64,000 bases of DNA, taken from Aldrovandia affinis. Taxonomy: Eukaryota; Chordata; Actinopteri; Notacanthiformes; Halosauridae. The DNA is taken from assembly GCA_029706075.1 (NCBI GenBank), contig JAINUG010000259.1:496001-560000 (forward strand). Direction: 5' to 3'. A program made the position numbers and the translations under genes. How positions within the stretch are numbered: position 1 is the first letter of the stretch; each line of letters starts with the position of its first letter. The notes beneath the pieces are model-generated. The model made no database searches. It was given only the letters and a program-made list of their open reading frames with translations, and was not told where the DNA came from. This document shows positions 1-11,844 of this stretch, piece after piece.

Positions 1-3000
1 CAAGTTTACTAGAATTCCAGTCAATTTCGGTCAACTATACATGGTGCCTAAACATCTCGTTTCGTTTATTTGCGGCATGTTCCAGAAACACTCAAATATT
101 CAAAATGTCTTTAGTCAGGGGTAAGAAGAGAGCAGTGCTATATAAGAGTTTGCTGGGGCTGTCTGCTCGGACGGAATAAATTCACACAGTTGTGCATGAC
201 TGGCAGTATATCAATTCCCATGTGTAATACCAATCTATCAATTGTATAGAATTTCCCAAAACTATTTCCAATAGTAGCCTACCTATACAAGTGACGTGAC
301 TGACAACCCATTTTCGTCACATTCAATAGTAATTTTTTTTGTTTCATTTTAATTGGTCTTCCCTAGCCGTTCGCTCGAAGTGAATAGCATGTTCTATTAT
401 CACTTGCAAACCCCCATCGTTATTATTTGCAGGTGGTTCAAGACCACTGGTAGCATTAAACACTTTTTTTTTAAACGGGTTAGGTACGCCATTATCATTT
501 CGTTTTTATTTTGCACACAGTCTAACAATTTTACGTACACTTTTATTCACTCATACTCAGGCGCAATTGCATTCATGTCACATTCATTTTTTATTCACTC
601 ATACTATGAATAAACACTCCACCTCTTAGAAAACAATTCCTCACAAGACTTGTCACTTTGATAAGTTCGTATCTTTTGGCAAGGCACACTGTTCTGACCT
701 CTGTAGTTTAATTAACTCTCTGCAAAAACATTCCTAAGAAACACACAGCTTTGTGCCTATCTCTTTTGGCACAGCGCCACACCTTGTGCCAGCGTGAGAA
801 GAGGTTCAAATACTATTTTGAACAGAAACAGAATTTCTCTATCAATCCCTCCTTTTTATGATTTTATCCCATATAGTCATAAAACATTTATCAAATACTT
901 ACCCTCGAGCAGTAAGTGTCACATTACTCCGCCCAAATCCTCCTAAACTTCCTCCAGTCTGTACACTAGGGAACAGCTCCATGAGCGGGACTATTCTATT
1001 ACACTGGTGTCCCGCTTACCCCACCTAACATTAATTGTCCAGAAAACAGTCTCACCCTTTATCTCAGTTCAGGATGGTGTCATCCACCACAGACTCCGCA
1101 GTTTCCAATGTGGGGCTTCCAATCCTCCTACGAGAATAGAAGGGATGGGTTCCCTAACCATCTATGATGGTCCAGTGCACTGTTCCATTGGAATTGCTGC
1201 GGCCCATCTGATGGACGTTTATCATCTCATTAATTTAAAACTGGTTGTTTAATACTTGCTATTCAAAGGAAGCGAGACTGTGATCTTAAATTTGGAGGTT
1301 TTATAATTGCTTCGCATGAAGAACATCAGAGTATTTAAATAGTAATAATAATAATACATCTCTCTCCCTTGAGATCCCTTTTGGCTGTAGGAATTTCACC
1401 CATTCGCTTGAATTAAACCTTATTTATTTAGCGCCCCAAACACACGTTTTATCTTCCCAGCATCTGTGTTTTTCTATACATTGGGATGGGGTCCCTCTAA
1501 TTTACGAATCTCTTAATTGTCGATACTGTGGCCCCGTGTCAACCATAAATTCCATTTCGTTTTGTCCAAATTTTGCTTTAATCATTGGGGGAGTCATTAC
1601 GGGTACTTTCGCTGTGTGATGCTCTGGGCCCCGTCAATACAGGGGTTCCTCCTGTCCCCAATATTCCTGTACTGGTGCTTTACTGGTGGCCCTTGTGGCC
1701 TGGGACCTGCTGTCATACACTTCCTCACCTGACATGTTTAACACCGTTCTTTGAGGTTACGTTAATTTGCAATCTATAGTTACACAAGTCTTAATCCAGT
1801 TATTTATTACTGCTTACTGCGGAGGTGTCCCTCCTGAAATATACTGTGTATTACGCGTAATAAACTAGGTTGTTATTTTATCTATATTTATCTTTATTTA
1901 GTAACGAACAATTCGCGCGTTCCTCTCTCTTTTTTTATTTTTATTTTTATTTAGAAATGTACACGAGCGAATGACTCACTGTGTTACAAAACTGTACCGA
2001 AGCGGTGCCTCATAGCACTTAGAATGAAAAGAATTGAAAGCCGAACAGTCTCTGTCTGCCACTCTCACTCCTAGTGGCCCCCTCCTTTTTAAATTCCGTT
2101 TTCTGCTGCTCTGTTGCCCGCTGCAACAATTTTCTCTTTTCCCCCACTGAGCATTCACCCTGCCACGGAACTTTCAAACGTAGGTTTATGCTAGGGAACT
2201 ATTTGTCTCAACACGCTAAAAACAGTATTCCTAGAATATCTAATTGAAAGGACGAAATAATTAAACCACTTGGGAAAGGTTGTATTTAAATTCCGGAGAC
2301 CAGGGAAACAGATAACAAATCAAACACTGCAAAGATTACGCATTCAAGTAAGAATGCTTGAAAGTACACTAAAATGGAAAAAAAAAATCTAAGCTCATAC
2401 ACGTTCCTGAACAGTATCGAAATATCAGGACAAAATATAGAACATTTGTAATTATAAGACTCACTTAGAATGGTTGAAACTGAATGGTCTTTAAATAATC
2501 TAACTATCAATGTCCCAAACTACAAATGAAACGCTATCGGCGCACTAAACTGAAATTATGATTTATTTAGATAAAATAACTTACAGACTAAAACTGAAAC
2601 AAGGAAAATTTACCAACAAAGTGCTGAACGTCGTAAACTAAACTATTAAAGAAATCTGTCGAATAAAGACCTTTAAACACTTCCCGAAGCGGTGTTCCCA
2701 CTCCTTATATTTCTATATAATATACGCCATTTAGCAGACGCTTTTGCCAATGTACATAAGCAATGTATTTTGTTTCTCACACTTTGTCTCATATTGACAT
2801 AATTCGGTACAAACTCTCGCAACGGATAACTTCCCACTTTGTCTTCTCCCCTACTCTAAACTCTGTATGTATGCAAACAGAGTGTCCCTCTTCAATACCC
2901 ACTTAGCGTTTTGTTGAAACACATGAAACACAATCAACACATCATTTTTCATGCTCTTATATCTACATTTCTAAATTAAGACTTGTCGATATTAAGTCCC

Positions 3001-4597
3001 CCTATATTGTAGTATGGCCAGGAATGCGTGCGTGTTTACTTTCTTTATTGGGAAACAGGGGTGAGCCTATTATGTCATTTACTCATTAACTTTATCCGTT
3101 ATATATGTCCCTTATTTCGGGCTCATGCAACTATAAATATGTCCCTTATTTCGGGCTCATTCGACTATAAATCGGGGCACATTAGCCACGGCCCTTATCC
3201 TACTGGACCCGTGGTCTCGACAAGTCTTATTGTATTATTAACGTAAACTATATACTTATAATAACAATATTACAATTCCACTTTCCAAAAATCGCTTATC
3301 TGTAATACTGTAGGCTGTCTAGCATTTAGCAAGTATCTCATACATCGCGTGCGCTATTTTACAAGACAAAATGACTTACACCTGTACAGCAACTTCGCGA
3401 TTGCGAAGACATTTATAGGAAAGTTCGCGAAACGCACGCAATCACATAAAATGCAAGCCAGCACTTGCACATGATACCAGATCTCGTAAAGCACATGAAG
3501 ACCCCATTTAACCCATAGAATATTCGCAGGCGCCATTTGAGCTCACAACACACTCCTCACAAAATTGCCGGCATATTCCTACGTTTTGACCTATTTTGGA
3601 CTGCCTTTTTGCCAGTCCTAATTTATTTATTTGAATCTAGACATACAAACTTCAATGATTTCCCTTTTGCCAATCCTAATTTTGTATTTTAAACAAGACA
3701 CACGAACCACAATAATTTCCCAAATTGCCAATGTCAATAATCCACCGAGTGTTCTAATCTCTCGACTCAAGCCGTGTGTGACTACGGGTTGAGAGATTTA
3801 ACTACTCAGCACTGCAACGTACAATATCCTTTCAGCGTCGTGTATATAAGAAAAACCCTCCAGTTTCAATCGCTAGAATTGTCGCAATGATCAGGTGCAA
3901 ACCCTTGAACTTCACTCCAATTAACAGTATTGTGTCAGCACTGGGTGTATGCTGCGTATTAACACATCAATACTGAAGCGCTTGAAATGCCCCTTACCAC
4001 AGAAGTGGATTTGCAGTTTTGTCAGCTGACAGAAATGAAAAAACAAAAAACGGGGAAAGATATGCAGAGAGACAACTGCTAAACTAATAGTTTATATTTG
4101 AGATCCTGACCCGTTGTTAATTAACAGGTCAGGTGATACCGGTATCGTGGGTCTCTCCCCACGTGGGTCTCTCCCCACACACCACTTCACTTTAGACTGT
4201 ACGTATTTACCCTAGGCCCGTCCTTGCTCACAAATTGTCTGCCCTGAATCAACTGGCCACGCGCAGTTCCAATCAACTCTGCAAACGACTTGCTGTTTGA
4301 GTTCGAGATCGCCCGTACGTCTCCCCTAATTATTTAAACTAATATTGTGTCTCTGCATATCATTGCGTTACAATCTATTTGTCTCTCTTAATATAACAAA
4401 CAATTCCCTAAATTTAGACCTTCTCATCCAACAGTCTGACACTTCACTCCTAGACTAATGCAGAATTTTATGAAAAAGGTTTCTGCTTACCTGTCAGATT
4501 GGCGCCAGTAAGTGTCGGACTTATCAGTGATCAGGTATGCTTGCCATTCCGCCGTTGCCATTGCGCCCCTCGCTCCTTAACGTCGGGGTCACCAAAT
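1..4597. other. AT-rich stretch without recognisable genes
   Basis: No open reading frame here is long or conserved enough for me to name. The stretch lies directly on the internal side of the minus-strand LTR at 4598-5547, so some or all of it may be the decayed interior of that LTR element. I recognise no gag, pol or env domain, and no second LTR. A short SINE/LINE-type tail sits at 2722-2772. The rest is unassigned. Confidence 0.4.
2722..2772 (-). repeat. SINE/LINE-type 3' tail fragment
   Basis: On the minus strand this reads as the widespread fish tail motif AAAGCGTCTGCTAAATGG, the conserved 3' end shared by several tRNA-derived SINEs and their partner LINEs. Only the tail is recognisable; no tRNA-like head is seen next to it. 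Confidence 0.5.
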
Positions 4598-5547
4598 TGT
4601 TAGGTCGTGTATCAAAGGAGGCATTGAGGAGGCAAATACTAAGACCAATAATTCTTAACTCAGAATTTATTAGAGACAAGTAGAAAGTAACAGGAATCAA
4701 AAGCGAACTGCACAAATCTCTCAATTATTTGTCCAGCTCTCTTCCGGGAAGCGCTTCCCCTCCGCCGTCTTGAAACTCTTCTTTAACTCAAAATCAGGTC
4801 TCTGCTGATTGGCTGACATTTTCCCAGGTCCTCCAATCGCAAGCCACTTACGTCAGCCTGACTTTTTATCAGGAAGACTGTCCAATCAGCAAATAACATA
4901 CGTCATCTGTTTAAGCCACTTACGTCAGCCTGACTTCCTATCAGTTCAGACTGTCCAATTAGCAACATCTGTCTATGGAGACAATGAGCCCTGTCTTCGG
5001 TCTTATCTTAACCTTGCTGATGAAACAGGTGCAAGAACTCAATAACAGAAACATGGCCCCCGAGCTAGTTTGCCACTTACTAAAATACAATGGATCATAG
5101 AAAAGGAACATGAGCTCTGCACATTAATTCACAGTCAGGTCAGAATATAAACATACTAATAAATTCCCACAAAGTCCGGCTAATAAACATTTTCATACCA
5201 AAGCATCTCTCATTAATCTAGACTGCAGTTACACATTGTGGTTTTAAGATTAAAGTTAACACACACACATAGAACGTTGCACTCCATAGTCAGCCGCCTA
5301 TACATTAGTGCCGTTGCAAGATACGCAACTGTATCCTTGCTAGGCTTTACACAGGCCAAAGGCACGTCTGCATCTCATATAGAGATAGCAACACGTATAG
5401 AGCCACACTACGCGAGACGAGAGACTACAGTCTCTCATTTGCTTATACGAGTCTAGAAGTAAGAGTTAACAGAGAGAAAAGCTAACATACATGGAGTCAG
5501 ATAGAGTTGGAGTTAATTAACCTCCATTTAATCCCGTTCCGGTAACA
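4598..5547 (-). mobile_element. LTR of a retrovirus-like element (minus strand)
   Basis: Read on the minus strand, this 950-bp block starts TGTTA and ends TAACA, the usual TG...CA LTR termini within a short inverted repeat. Three bases inward lies a primer-binding-site-like sequence, TGGTGACCCCGACGT (4580-4594, minus strand), which is where a retrovirus or LTR retrotransposon carries one. The LTR holds two copies of a block of about 50-70 bp (near 4850 and 4920) with TGACGTAA-like and CCAAT-like motifs, as is common for U3 enhancers, and an AATAAA signal near the internal end. It is an old copy: the interior to the left has no recognisable genes. Family within the LTR elements is uncertain. 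Confidence 0.65.
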
Positions 5548-6318
5548 CTAAGGTAAGGCCACACGCTATACTTCAACACTCGGACACGTCCACCATTTGG
5601 TGTGTTCGGGTGGAATCTTACAGGATTCTACAGACTGAATCCTTTCATGCTTGAATTTCAGACCAGCAGATAGCGAGCAACAGGCCTGTTATTGCAGTAA
5701 ACCTATAACATTATTCTTGTTGATCTTTACATAGCTGGCTTTGTATGCACTATCCATATTAACCCCCTGAGGTCCGTGCTAAGCTTTTAATGTTTTTAGA
5801 TTTTGGCATGGTCTGATATTTATCTCAATTTCATCAATTTAACACACACTTACTCCAAAGTGTTTGATATTTTTATTTGAAGGACAATCACAGCTACATT
5901 TGTATGCCATCAATAGTTTGGTCAGTATCATATGCAGCTTGTAAATAGATCTACAAACACACAAGTTAAAAATAGTAAATTTTTCTGCTGTCACAAAAGA
6001 TGTGAAAGCACACACTAAACTATAGTGACGAATTGTTTTGCCAATGTGCGTTTGTTCACCAAGGTCTTGGTTATGTAAGGGTGTGAAAATAGTTTAGCAC
6101 ATCTGAGATCTAAATAGCTAAAAACCTGTTTTTATCAGAACTGGTCACATTTATTTCAGGCTGTGGGAGGGCTAAATGCTAAATACCTGAATATTCATTT
6201 TGGCTCTTTGTTACGTTGCAACACGCGGAATGTTTGGCGTCACAACACGCGATATTCATAGGCTATATTTTCACGAGTATTTGAAAACAAGCGAAATAAA
6301 ATTAATATCAGCATAGAC

Positions 6319-6690
6319 TGTTGCTGGCAGATTGCAAGCGTAAACACAGACATACGATATATTTTATAACATTTACGCTGTTTGAAAAGTATTTTGTGTG
6401 CCTATTGCAATTTGTTACATTGCGACATGCGGAATATGTAGTCACAAGGCGCGGAATTCATATATTTTCACGAGTATTTGAAAATATACTCGTGAATATA
6501 CTGTTGCTGGCAGATTGCAAGCGTAAACACAGACATACGATATATTTTATAACATTTTAGGCTGTTTGAAAAGTATTTTCTGTGCCTATTGCAATTTGTT
6601 ACATTGCGACATGCGGAATATGTAGTCACAAGACGGAATTTATATATATTTTCACGAGTATTTGAAAACAAGCGAAATAAAATAAATATC
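6319..6690 (+). repeat. Tandem duplication of about 182 bp
   Basis: A block beginning CTGTTGCTGGCAGATTGCAA recurs after 182 bp (6319 and 6501), with most of the intervening sequence repeated almost identically. It lies in the middle of piggyBac-like copy 1. Copy 2 has one diverged relative of this block (around 35815-35960). Confidence 0.8.
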
Positions 6691-6995
6691 AGCATAGACT
6701 GTCCTCTTCAGTTTGTGTTGTTTATGCCGGCGTTTTCACACATGGCCCGACGCACCTCCCGAAATTAGCACCTCGTTAACATGTCAATAGAAGGGGGACG
6801 TTACTAAAAGGTAAAAAACAGAGTAAAAGCAAGGTTTACTTTTGGTCTAATTAAGCTAATTTTAAAAATCCCATTTGATTTGCCAGTGCTCAAATCGGAA
6901 AGTCGCGATTCTAAGGTTTCTGTCAATGTTTTTGCCGCGTGTGTATGATAAAATATCGCGAAGTTAGAAATAGTAATATACTTGTATTGCTGCTT

Positions 6996-7011
6996 GGATC
7001 GGCGCCGATCC
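6996..7011. other. Perfect 16-bp subterminal palindrome
   Basis: GGATCGGCGCCGATCC is a perfect palindrome just inside the right inverted repeat of piggyBac-like copy 1. The second copy has GGGAGCGGCGCCGCTCCC at the same place, so the T-A pair has become G-C on both arms. It may be a transposase or structure-forming site; that role is inference. Confidence 0.6.
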
Positions 7012-7295
7012 AGCCGACCTCAGGGGGTTAAACAACCACAATCTGTAACCTCTGTCAACAAATCCTCTACCTACATGAATCTGCACCATGCTTTAGGTTC
7101 AAAGAAGACATGCATCTCTAACAACTACACCACACTGTTTTATGTTCCGAGAGTAAATTAAAAAAATAAAAATTCACTAATCTTTTCCTTCCCAGTGTTA
7201 CAGGTATGGTATGCAGCTGACTACAACAATGTCTATCGCTGTATTGCTGCACTGATCTCTTGCGCGAACTATGATTGTTCCTAGCATGTATTAAT

Positions 7296-7342
7296 GTACA
7301 CATTGTAAGTCTCTCTGGATAAGAGCATCTGTTAAATGCTTA
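7296..7342 (+). repeat. SINE/LINE-type 3' tail fragment
   Basis: The sequence has the fish consensus tail: GTAAGTCTCTCTGGATAAG followed by AGCATCTGTTAAATGC and then an A-rich end. The SINE head at 9951 belongs to a family that, in complete copies, ends this way. The body upstream (7190-7295) is not clearly a tRNA-derived head. Confidence 0.55.
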
Positions 7343-7747
7343 AAAAAATAAAGTATATGTAATTAAATGTATCTCTAACACTACACTGCACAAATGTAGA
7401 TTTGCTGTAGAACTGGAATCTGGTGGGGCACTGCCACCTCACCTGTGAGGAAGGCACTTCAATTGTTTTAGATTTATAAACATTTTTAACATACCTACAC
7501 TAAGATTTCGTCACCAAACACGGCTAATCACGCTGACTGGTGCTGATGCTGGAGCCCGCAAGTTTCAGTCAATCATGTCTTTCCAGAAGAAAGTGAAGTT
7601 GGGGTATCAAAAAAGAAAAGAAAGAGAAAAAATGCAAACTGAGGGAAAACAACTGCTCACTAATTTATTTCAAAAGAAAGGTAAGCAACTTGCTAACACT
7701 GTTTAAGAGTGGTTTAAGCTAATATCGGTAAGTTGTTTCGATTGAAC

Positions 7748-7850
7748 TAGGGCTGTCAACGTTAACACGTTAACGCATGCGATTAATTTCAAATGGATAA
7801 CGCGTTCATTTTTTTAAAATCGCGATTAATCTCATTTCAGTTTCACTCTC
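7748..7850 (+). mobile_element. hAT-type terminal fragment
   Basis: The stretch starts TAGGGCTGTCAACGTTAACA, followed by a palindromic ATTAA/GCGATTAA-rich block. This is the end of a common non-autonomous fish hAT family. No matching opposite end was found nearby, so I call only one terminus. Confidence 0.45.
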
Positions 7851-8326
7851 GCTAATGGCTGAAAACAATCGCAAATGCGGGCAAACATACTACTGGTGAT
7901 GGTGAAATGCATTGAAACTTTTTGAGACTCATTTGATCCAGTTCTATAACAAGACAAGCTAACGTAGCTAGCTACATTATGATAGTTAGCTGGCTAGCTG
8001 GTAAATTAAGCAGAATCTAGCCTGTAGCCTGTTTCATTGTATATTATAAGCAGGTTAAGAGGCTAATATCAATCCTGTATCCTTCATGCTTGTAGAGGGG
8101 CCTGTCCTGTGAGATTGTGAGATTTCAAAACAAATTTTTTGTATTATTTGTTTAAATGTGGTATAAGCAGTTCATTAGCGATTACCCTAATAACCACTAC
8201 AGATTCATGTGTATAGTTGTTGATTCAATTTAAAAAAAATCTAAAGATGCGTGAGAATCATGGATCAAGAGGGGAAGGGGGCCCACAAGACTGCATATGT
8301 ATAGGGCCCAGAATTGTGTGCTACGC

Positions 8327-8896
8327 CCCTGTGTGTGTGTATCTCTGTGTGTGAGTTTGTGTGTGTGTGAGTGTGTCTCTGTGTGCTGTGTGTGTGTCTC
8401 TGTGTGTGAGTGTGAGTGTGTGTGTGTGTGTGTCTTTGTGTGTGAGTGTGTCTCTGTGTGTGAGTGTGTCTGTGTGTGTGTGTGCGTGTCTCTGTGTGTG
8501 AGAGTGCCTCAGTGTGTGTGTGTGTCTCTGTGTGTGTGTGTGTTTGTGTATCTTTGTGTGTGAGTTTGTGTGTGTGTGCATGTGTGTGTGTGAGTGTCTC
8601 TGTGTGTGTGTGTGTGTGTATCTCTGTGTGTGAGGATAGATGTGTGCTTCGGGTACACCGATTGATTGGCAATTACTCGAAATCGGCTGATTTTCTGCTC
8701 TGTGTTTGAGAGTCTCTGTGTGTGAGTTTGTGTGTGTGTGTGAGTGTGTGTCTCTGTGTGTGAGAGTGTCTCTGTTTATGAGGACAGGTATGTGAGTGTG
8801 TCTCTGTGTGTGAGTGTGTCTCTGTGTGTGAGGATAGATGTGTGCTTCGGGTACACCGATTGATTGGCAATTACTCGAAATCGGCAGATTTTCTGC
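8327..8896. repeat. (GT)n microsatellite complex with internal duplication
   Basis: Imperfect GT/CT-rich repeats fill 8327-8640 and 8703-8840. A unique-looking 77-bp block (8622-8698) recurs almost unchanged at 8819-8896, so about 197 bp including microsatellite has been tandemly duplicated. The unique part reads ACACCGATTGATTGGC and later AAATCGGC, resembling the end of the hAT at 41258. Long Thr-His or Cys-Val frames here are translated microsatellite, not genes. Confidence 0.85.
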
Positions 8897-9739
8897 CATG
8901 TCCGATTCTCAATGTGATGTAAGCAGGTCTGCGGTTTGTACCATGGAAATTCTTGTACCCATGTAAACATAAGATTCTGGACTTCAACAAGAAACAACAC
9001 ATATTACCATATTGGAGATGTTAGACTCTGTGTTTTACTTAGAAGAGACTGCAGTGATTGGCTGTGATTTTGATCAATAGCCAAGCGACACTCTGAAGTG
9101 GAGACTTACGAGGAACTAGTGATACTTCATAATAACATAAATCACTTGTAAACAGTTAGTAGATCATGAAACTATTAGCTAATGATTGATAAATGTCTAA
9201 TAACTATTTGTAAATGATTGATATCTGATAAGTATCTGTGTTATGAATCATTGAAATCATTAGTTAATTATGTACTAATTATATGGTCTCTGGTCTATAA
9301 CATATGGTCTGTGAATAATTACTAAATCATTATTGACTATATTTGTTACTACATTCTGTTCAAGATTTATAATTGATTTTAACAAATCAATTATAAATGA
9401 TTAGTTAAGTCTTTAAAACGACTTAATAAATCATTAGTTCATTAGTAACTGATCATTATTGACTGTTTTGTAAATTATTAGTAATGCGATTTTAAAGACC
9501 ATATTGATAATTTATATACATTTTATGAACCTGTCATGATTTTTTTAAATTCATGAAATATGTTAATAAATAATATATTATTAATTTGTGCTTCTGCAGA
9601 CCCTAATTGAGTATTCTGGCCTTATTAGCACATTTCAAAAGGCTAGGTGGAACCTCCAACAATTAAATTCAAATGTCAGTTTGACCAAATAAACAAAACG
9701 GATGATGAAGCATGTAAGGATGCATGGTGTTTTTCCTCA
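8897..9739. other. AT-rich spacer, nothing recognised
   Basis: Very AT-rich, with a loose recurrence of CATTAGTTAAT-like words between about 9120 and 9520 that looks like slippage or decayed tandem sequence. I see no coding potential and no element ends. Confidence 0.5.
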
Positions 9740-9945
9740 CGTACACTGAGTATAATAAATATTCACCCCCTTTGGCATTTTTCAAAAATAAATTCTTACT
9801 TCATGGAATCTAAATTGATTTAATTGTGATTTCTTGCCATTCATCAACACAAAATACTATATAATGTCAAATAAAAAACAACTCTAAAGCTTTTTGTGAA
9901 TGGATTACAAATAAAAAACAGACAATAATTGATTACATACACTCA
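9740..9945 (-). mobile_element. Tc1-type element end (fragment)
   Basis: The segment matches the reverse complement of the right part of the Tc1-type element at 21066-21434, including the paired words ATTCACCCCCTTTGGCATTT and ACAGACAATAATTGATTACA. Only the terminal region is present. It abuts a SINE head at 9951. Confidence 0.65.
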
Positions 9946-9950
9946 GTTTA

Positions 9951-10030
9951 CAGGCAGTGTAGTGTAATGGTTAGGGAGCTGGGCTTGTAACTCAGAGGTT
10001 GCAGGTTCAATTCCCAGGTGGGACACTGCT
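9951..10030 (+). repeat. tRNA-derived SINE, 5' head
   Basis: The sequence carries a polymerase III A box (TAGTGTAATGGTTAGG) and B box (GGTTGCAGGTTCAATTCC) at tRNA-like spacing, in the arrangement GGGAGCTGGGCTTGTAACTC that I know from an abundant fish SINE family. It is 3'-truncated: after about 80 bp it passes into the C-terminal end of a Tc1 transposase on the other strand. Confidence 0.75.
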
Positions 10031-10745
10031 GTTGGGTAGGACCCCCCTTTGCCCCCAGCCCAGCCTGAATTCTTCGTGGGATGCATTCAACAAGGTGCTG
10101 GAACCATTCCTCAGATATTCTGGTCCATGTTGACATGATAACATCATGAAGTTGCTGCAGATTTGTTGGCTGCACATTCATGCTGCGAATCTCCCGTTCC
10201 ACCACATCCCAAAGGTGCTCTATTGGACTGAGATCTGGTAACTGTGGAGGCCATTGGAGTACACTGAACTCATTGTCATGTTCGTGGAACCAGCTTGAGA
10301 TGACCTGTTCTTTGTGACATGGCGCATTATCCTGCTGGAAGTAGAATTAGAAGATGGATAGACTGTGGTCATAAAGGGATGCACATGGTCCGCAACAAGA
10401 CTCTGGTAGGCTGTGGCATTTAAACCATGCTCAATTGGTATTAAGGGACCTAATGTGTGCCAAGAAAACATTCCCCACACCATTACACCACCACCACCTG
10501 AACTGTTGACACAAGGTAGCATGGATGCATGGATTAATGTTGTTTATGTCAAATTCTGATCCTACCATCTGCATGTCGTAGCAGAAATTGAGATTCATCA
10601 GACCAAGTGTCATTTTTCCAATCTTCAACTGTCCAGTTTTGGTGAGCCTGTGCCCACCGTAGCCTCACTTTCCTGTTCTTAGCTGACAGGAGTGGAACCC
10701 GGTGTGGTCTTCTGCTGCTGTAGCAGCTTTGGACTGCGAATACTC
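10030..10745 (-). pseudogene. Tc1/mariner transposase remnant
   Basis: Minus-strand pieces in more than one frame give the Tc1 (DDE_3) order: an AHQNWTVEDW-like block near 10630, then SGGGGVMVWGMFSWHTLGPL, QQDNAPCH-like sequence near 10340, SPDLSPIEHLWDVVEREI near 10230, and a C-terminus ending AKGGPT near 10040. This is the catalytic core of a DD34E transposase. Frameshifts and a small rearrangement near 10310-10350 break it. The N-terminal helix-turn-helix half is lost and the 3' end abuts the SINE head. It is a dead copy of a different Tc1 family from the fragment at 9740. Confidence 0.85.
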
Positions 10746-10869
10746 TAGCCGTGGGTGGGCCTTATACCATTCACTGTGGAAACTTCTCTTTGCACCCCCC
10801 TGAAAGGTTTTATGGAAAGCCTGTGTGGCTGCATCAGTTCCTCAGTCATCTGAATTGGGATATATCTAA

Positions 10870-11295
10870 ATGAAAAAAGTGAAACTTCACACTAACATAG
10901 TAGGCTATAGCCTATAATCTACTCTGTACCTATTTAGTACTGTATCAAGACTGCAACAACTATCCTAACACTAACCATCCTAACCCAAACCTGATATTTA
11001 AGCCTGATGATTAGACCTTACTCTTACCATGGCTCCTGATCCGATTACACCATTAGTGTAGGCTGCTACTGGTAAAGAAACCGCTCTTAGGCTGGAAATA
11101 AAATTACCCACTATAGCAGATAGTCCATAGCTAGATTATCTAGATTTAAATCCGCTATGGCAGGTAGTTTTACATTTATATTTTTCATAGTGCTGATTGT
11201 ACAGGCATGTTGCTGTGTTGGAATTGGTAAAAACAGAGAATTGACATACCATGAGGTCCAACTGGACTTGTGACAGGTGTCTCTTTGCCAGCAAT
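10870..11295. other. Spacer without recognised features
   Basis: Mixed-composition sequence. I find no domain, element end or RNA gene. Confidence 0.4.
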
Positions 11296-11299
11296 GCCC

Positions 11300-11435
11300 T
11301 CCTCCTCACTATCCTCCTCCTCTTGCTCTCTGTCCAGCTCCATCTCTTGATCTCACTCTTGCTCTCCTTCCAACTCTTCAATCTCGCTCTCTTGCTCTCT
11401 CTTGCTCTGTCTCTGCATCTTTTTCTTACTCTGAC
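11300..11435. repeat. CT-rich low-complexity block
   Basis: Diverged CTCTTGCTCTC-type repeats. It directly follows the break point of the CR1-type LINE on its 3' side. Serine/leucine-rich frames here are compositional. Confidence 0.6.
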
Positions 11436-11818
11436 TCTCCACCTCCTCTTTTATTAGTTCTATCCTTCCTATACAATTTGTACCCTTCTACATTATATTC
11501 ATCCCCATCCGCTGCGCCAAGCTATGTTTCAGTAATCCCAACAATGTCATAACCCCCATTCAACATGACAGCCTCCAGTTCCAAAAATGTATTTTTTATG
11601 CTTCTAGCATTTAAACACATGAACTTCAGAGCCTTGCTCAGACTTACGTTGTCCTTCCCCTCCACACATAACTGTGCCGAACCACCTCTATTCACATTAT
11701 GATCTAAAAAATCATTATTAATTATATCCTCAGATTTATTATACTTCGCCCTGGTATCTTCCATCTGGGCAGTCTCCTTATCCTTAATACTACTACTAAA
11801 TTCCCTTCCTGCCCCCAC
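11436..11818 (-). pseudogene. CR1-type LINE ORF2, endonuclease start (fragment)
   Basis: The minus-strand translation gives KFMCLNARSIKNTFLELEA, then DIVGITET, and after an in-frame stop in place of the usual Trp, LGAADGDEYNVEGYKLYRKD. This is the beginning of an apurinic endonuclease of a CR1/L2-group LINE: the N-A-R-S motif, then the ETWL catalytic Glu region. Only the first 120 or so residues remain; reverse transcriptase is absent. ORF1 lies just upstream at 11845-12302. Confidence 0.8.
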
Positions 11819-11844
11819 AGTCCCTCGTTTAAATATTCCTCCGC

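Larger units (their letters stand above)
5763..7027. mobile_element. piggyBac-like non-autonomous element, copy 1
   Basis: The 1265-bp element is flanked on both sides by TTAA (5759-5762 and 7028-7031). It ends in inverted repeats of the form CCCCCTGAGGTC, matching at both ends. TTAA duplication with C-rich termini is the hallmark of the piggyBac superfamily, although Kolobok-type elements also use TTAA. No transposase is present. A second copy with the same ends lies at 34909-36485 inside Rex3. The outer 400 bp on the left and 330 bp on the right align between copies; the middles differ. Confidence 0.75.

Noticed and set aside
1-250. TATATAAG at about 140 and AATAAA at about 175 as a second, plus-strand LTR
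   Set aside because: No LTR termini or direct repeats could be identified at the window edge.
8265-8899. Long Thr-His-rich and Cys-Val-rich open frames
   Set aside because: They are translations of (GT)n/(CA)n microsatellite in several frames and both strands; same at 29058-29414 and 22031-22120.
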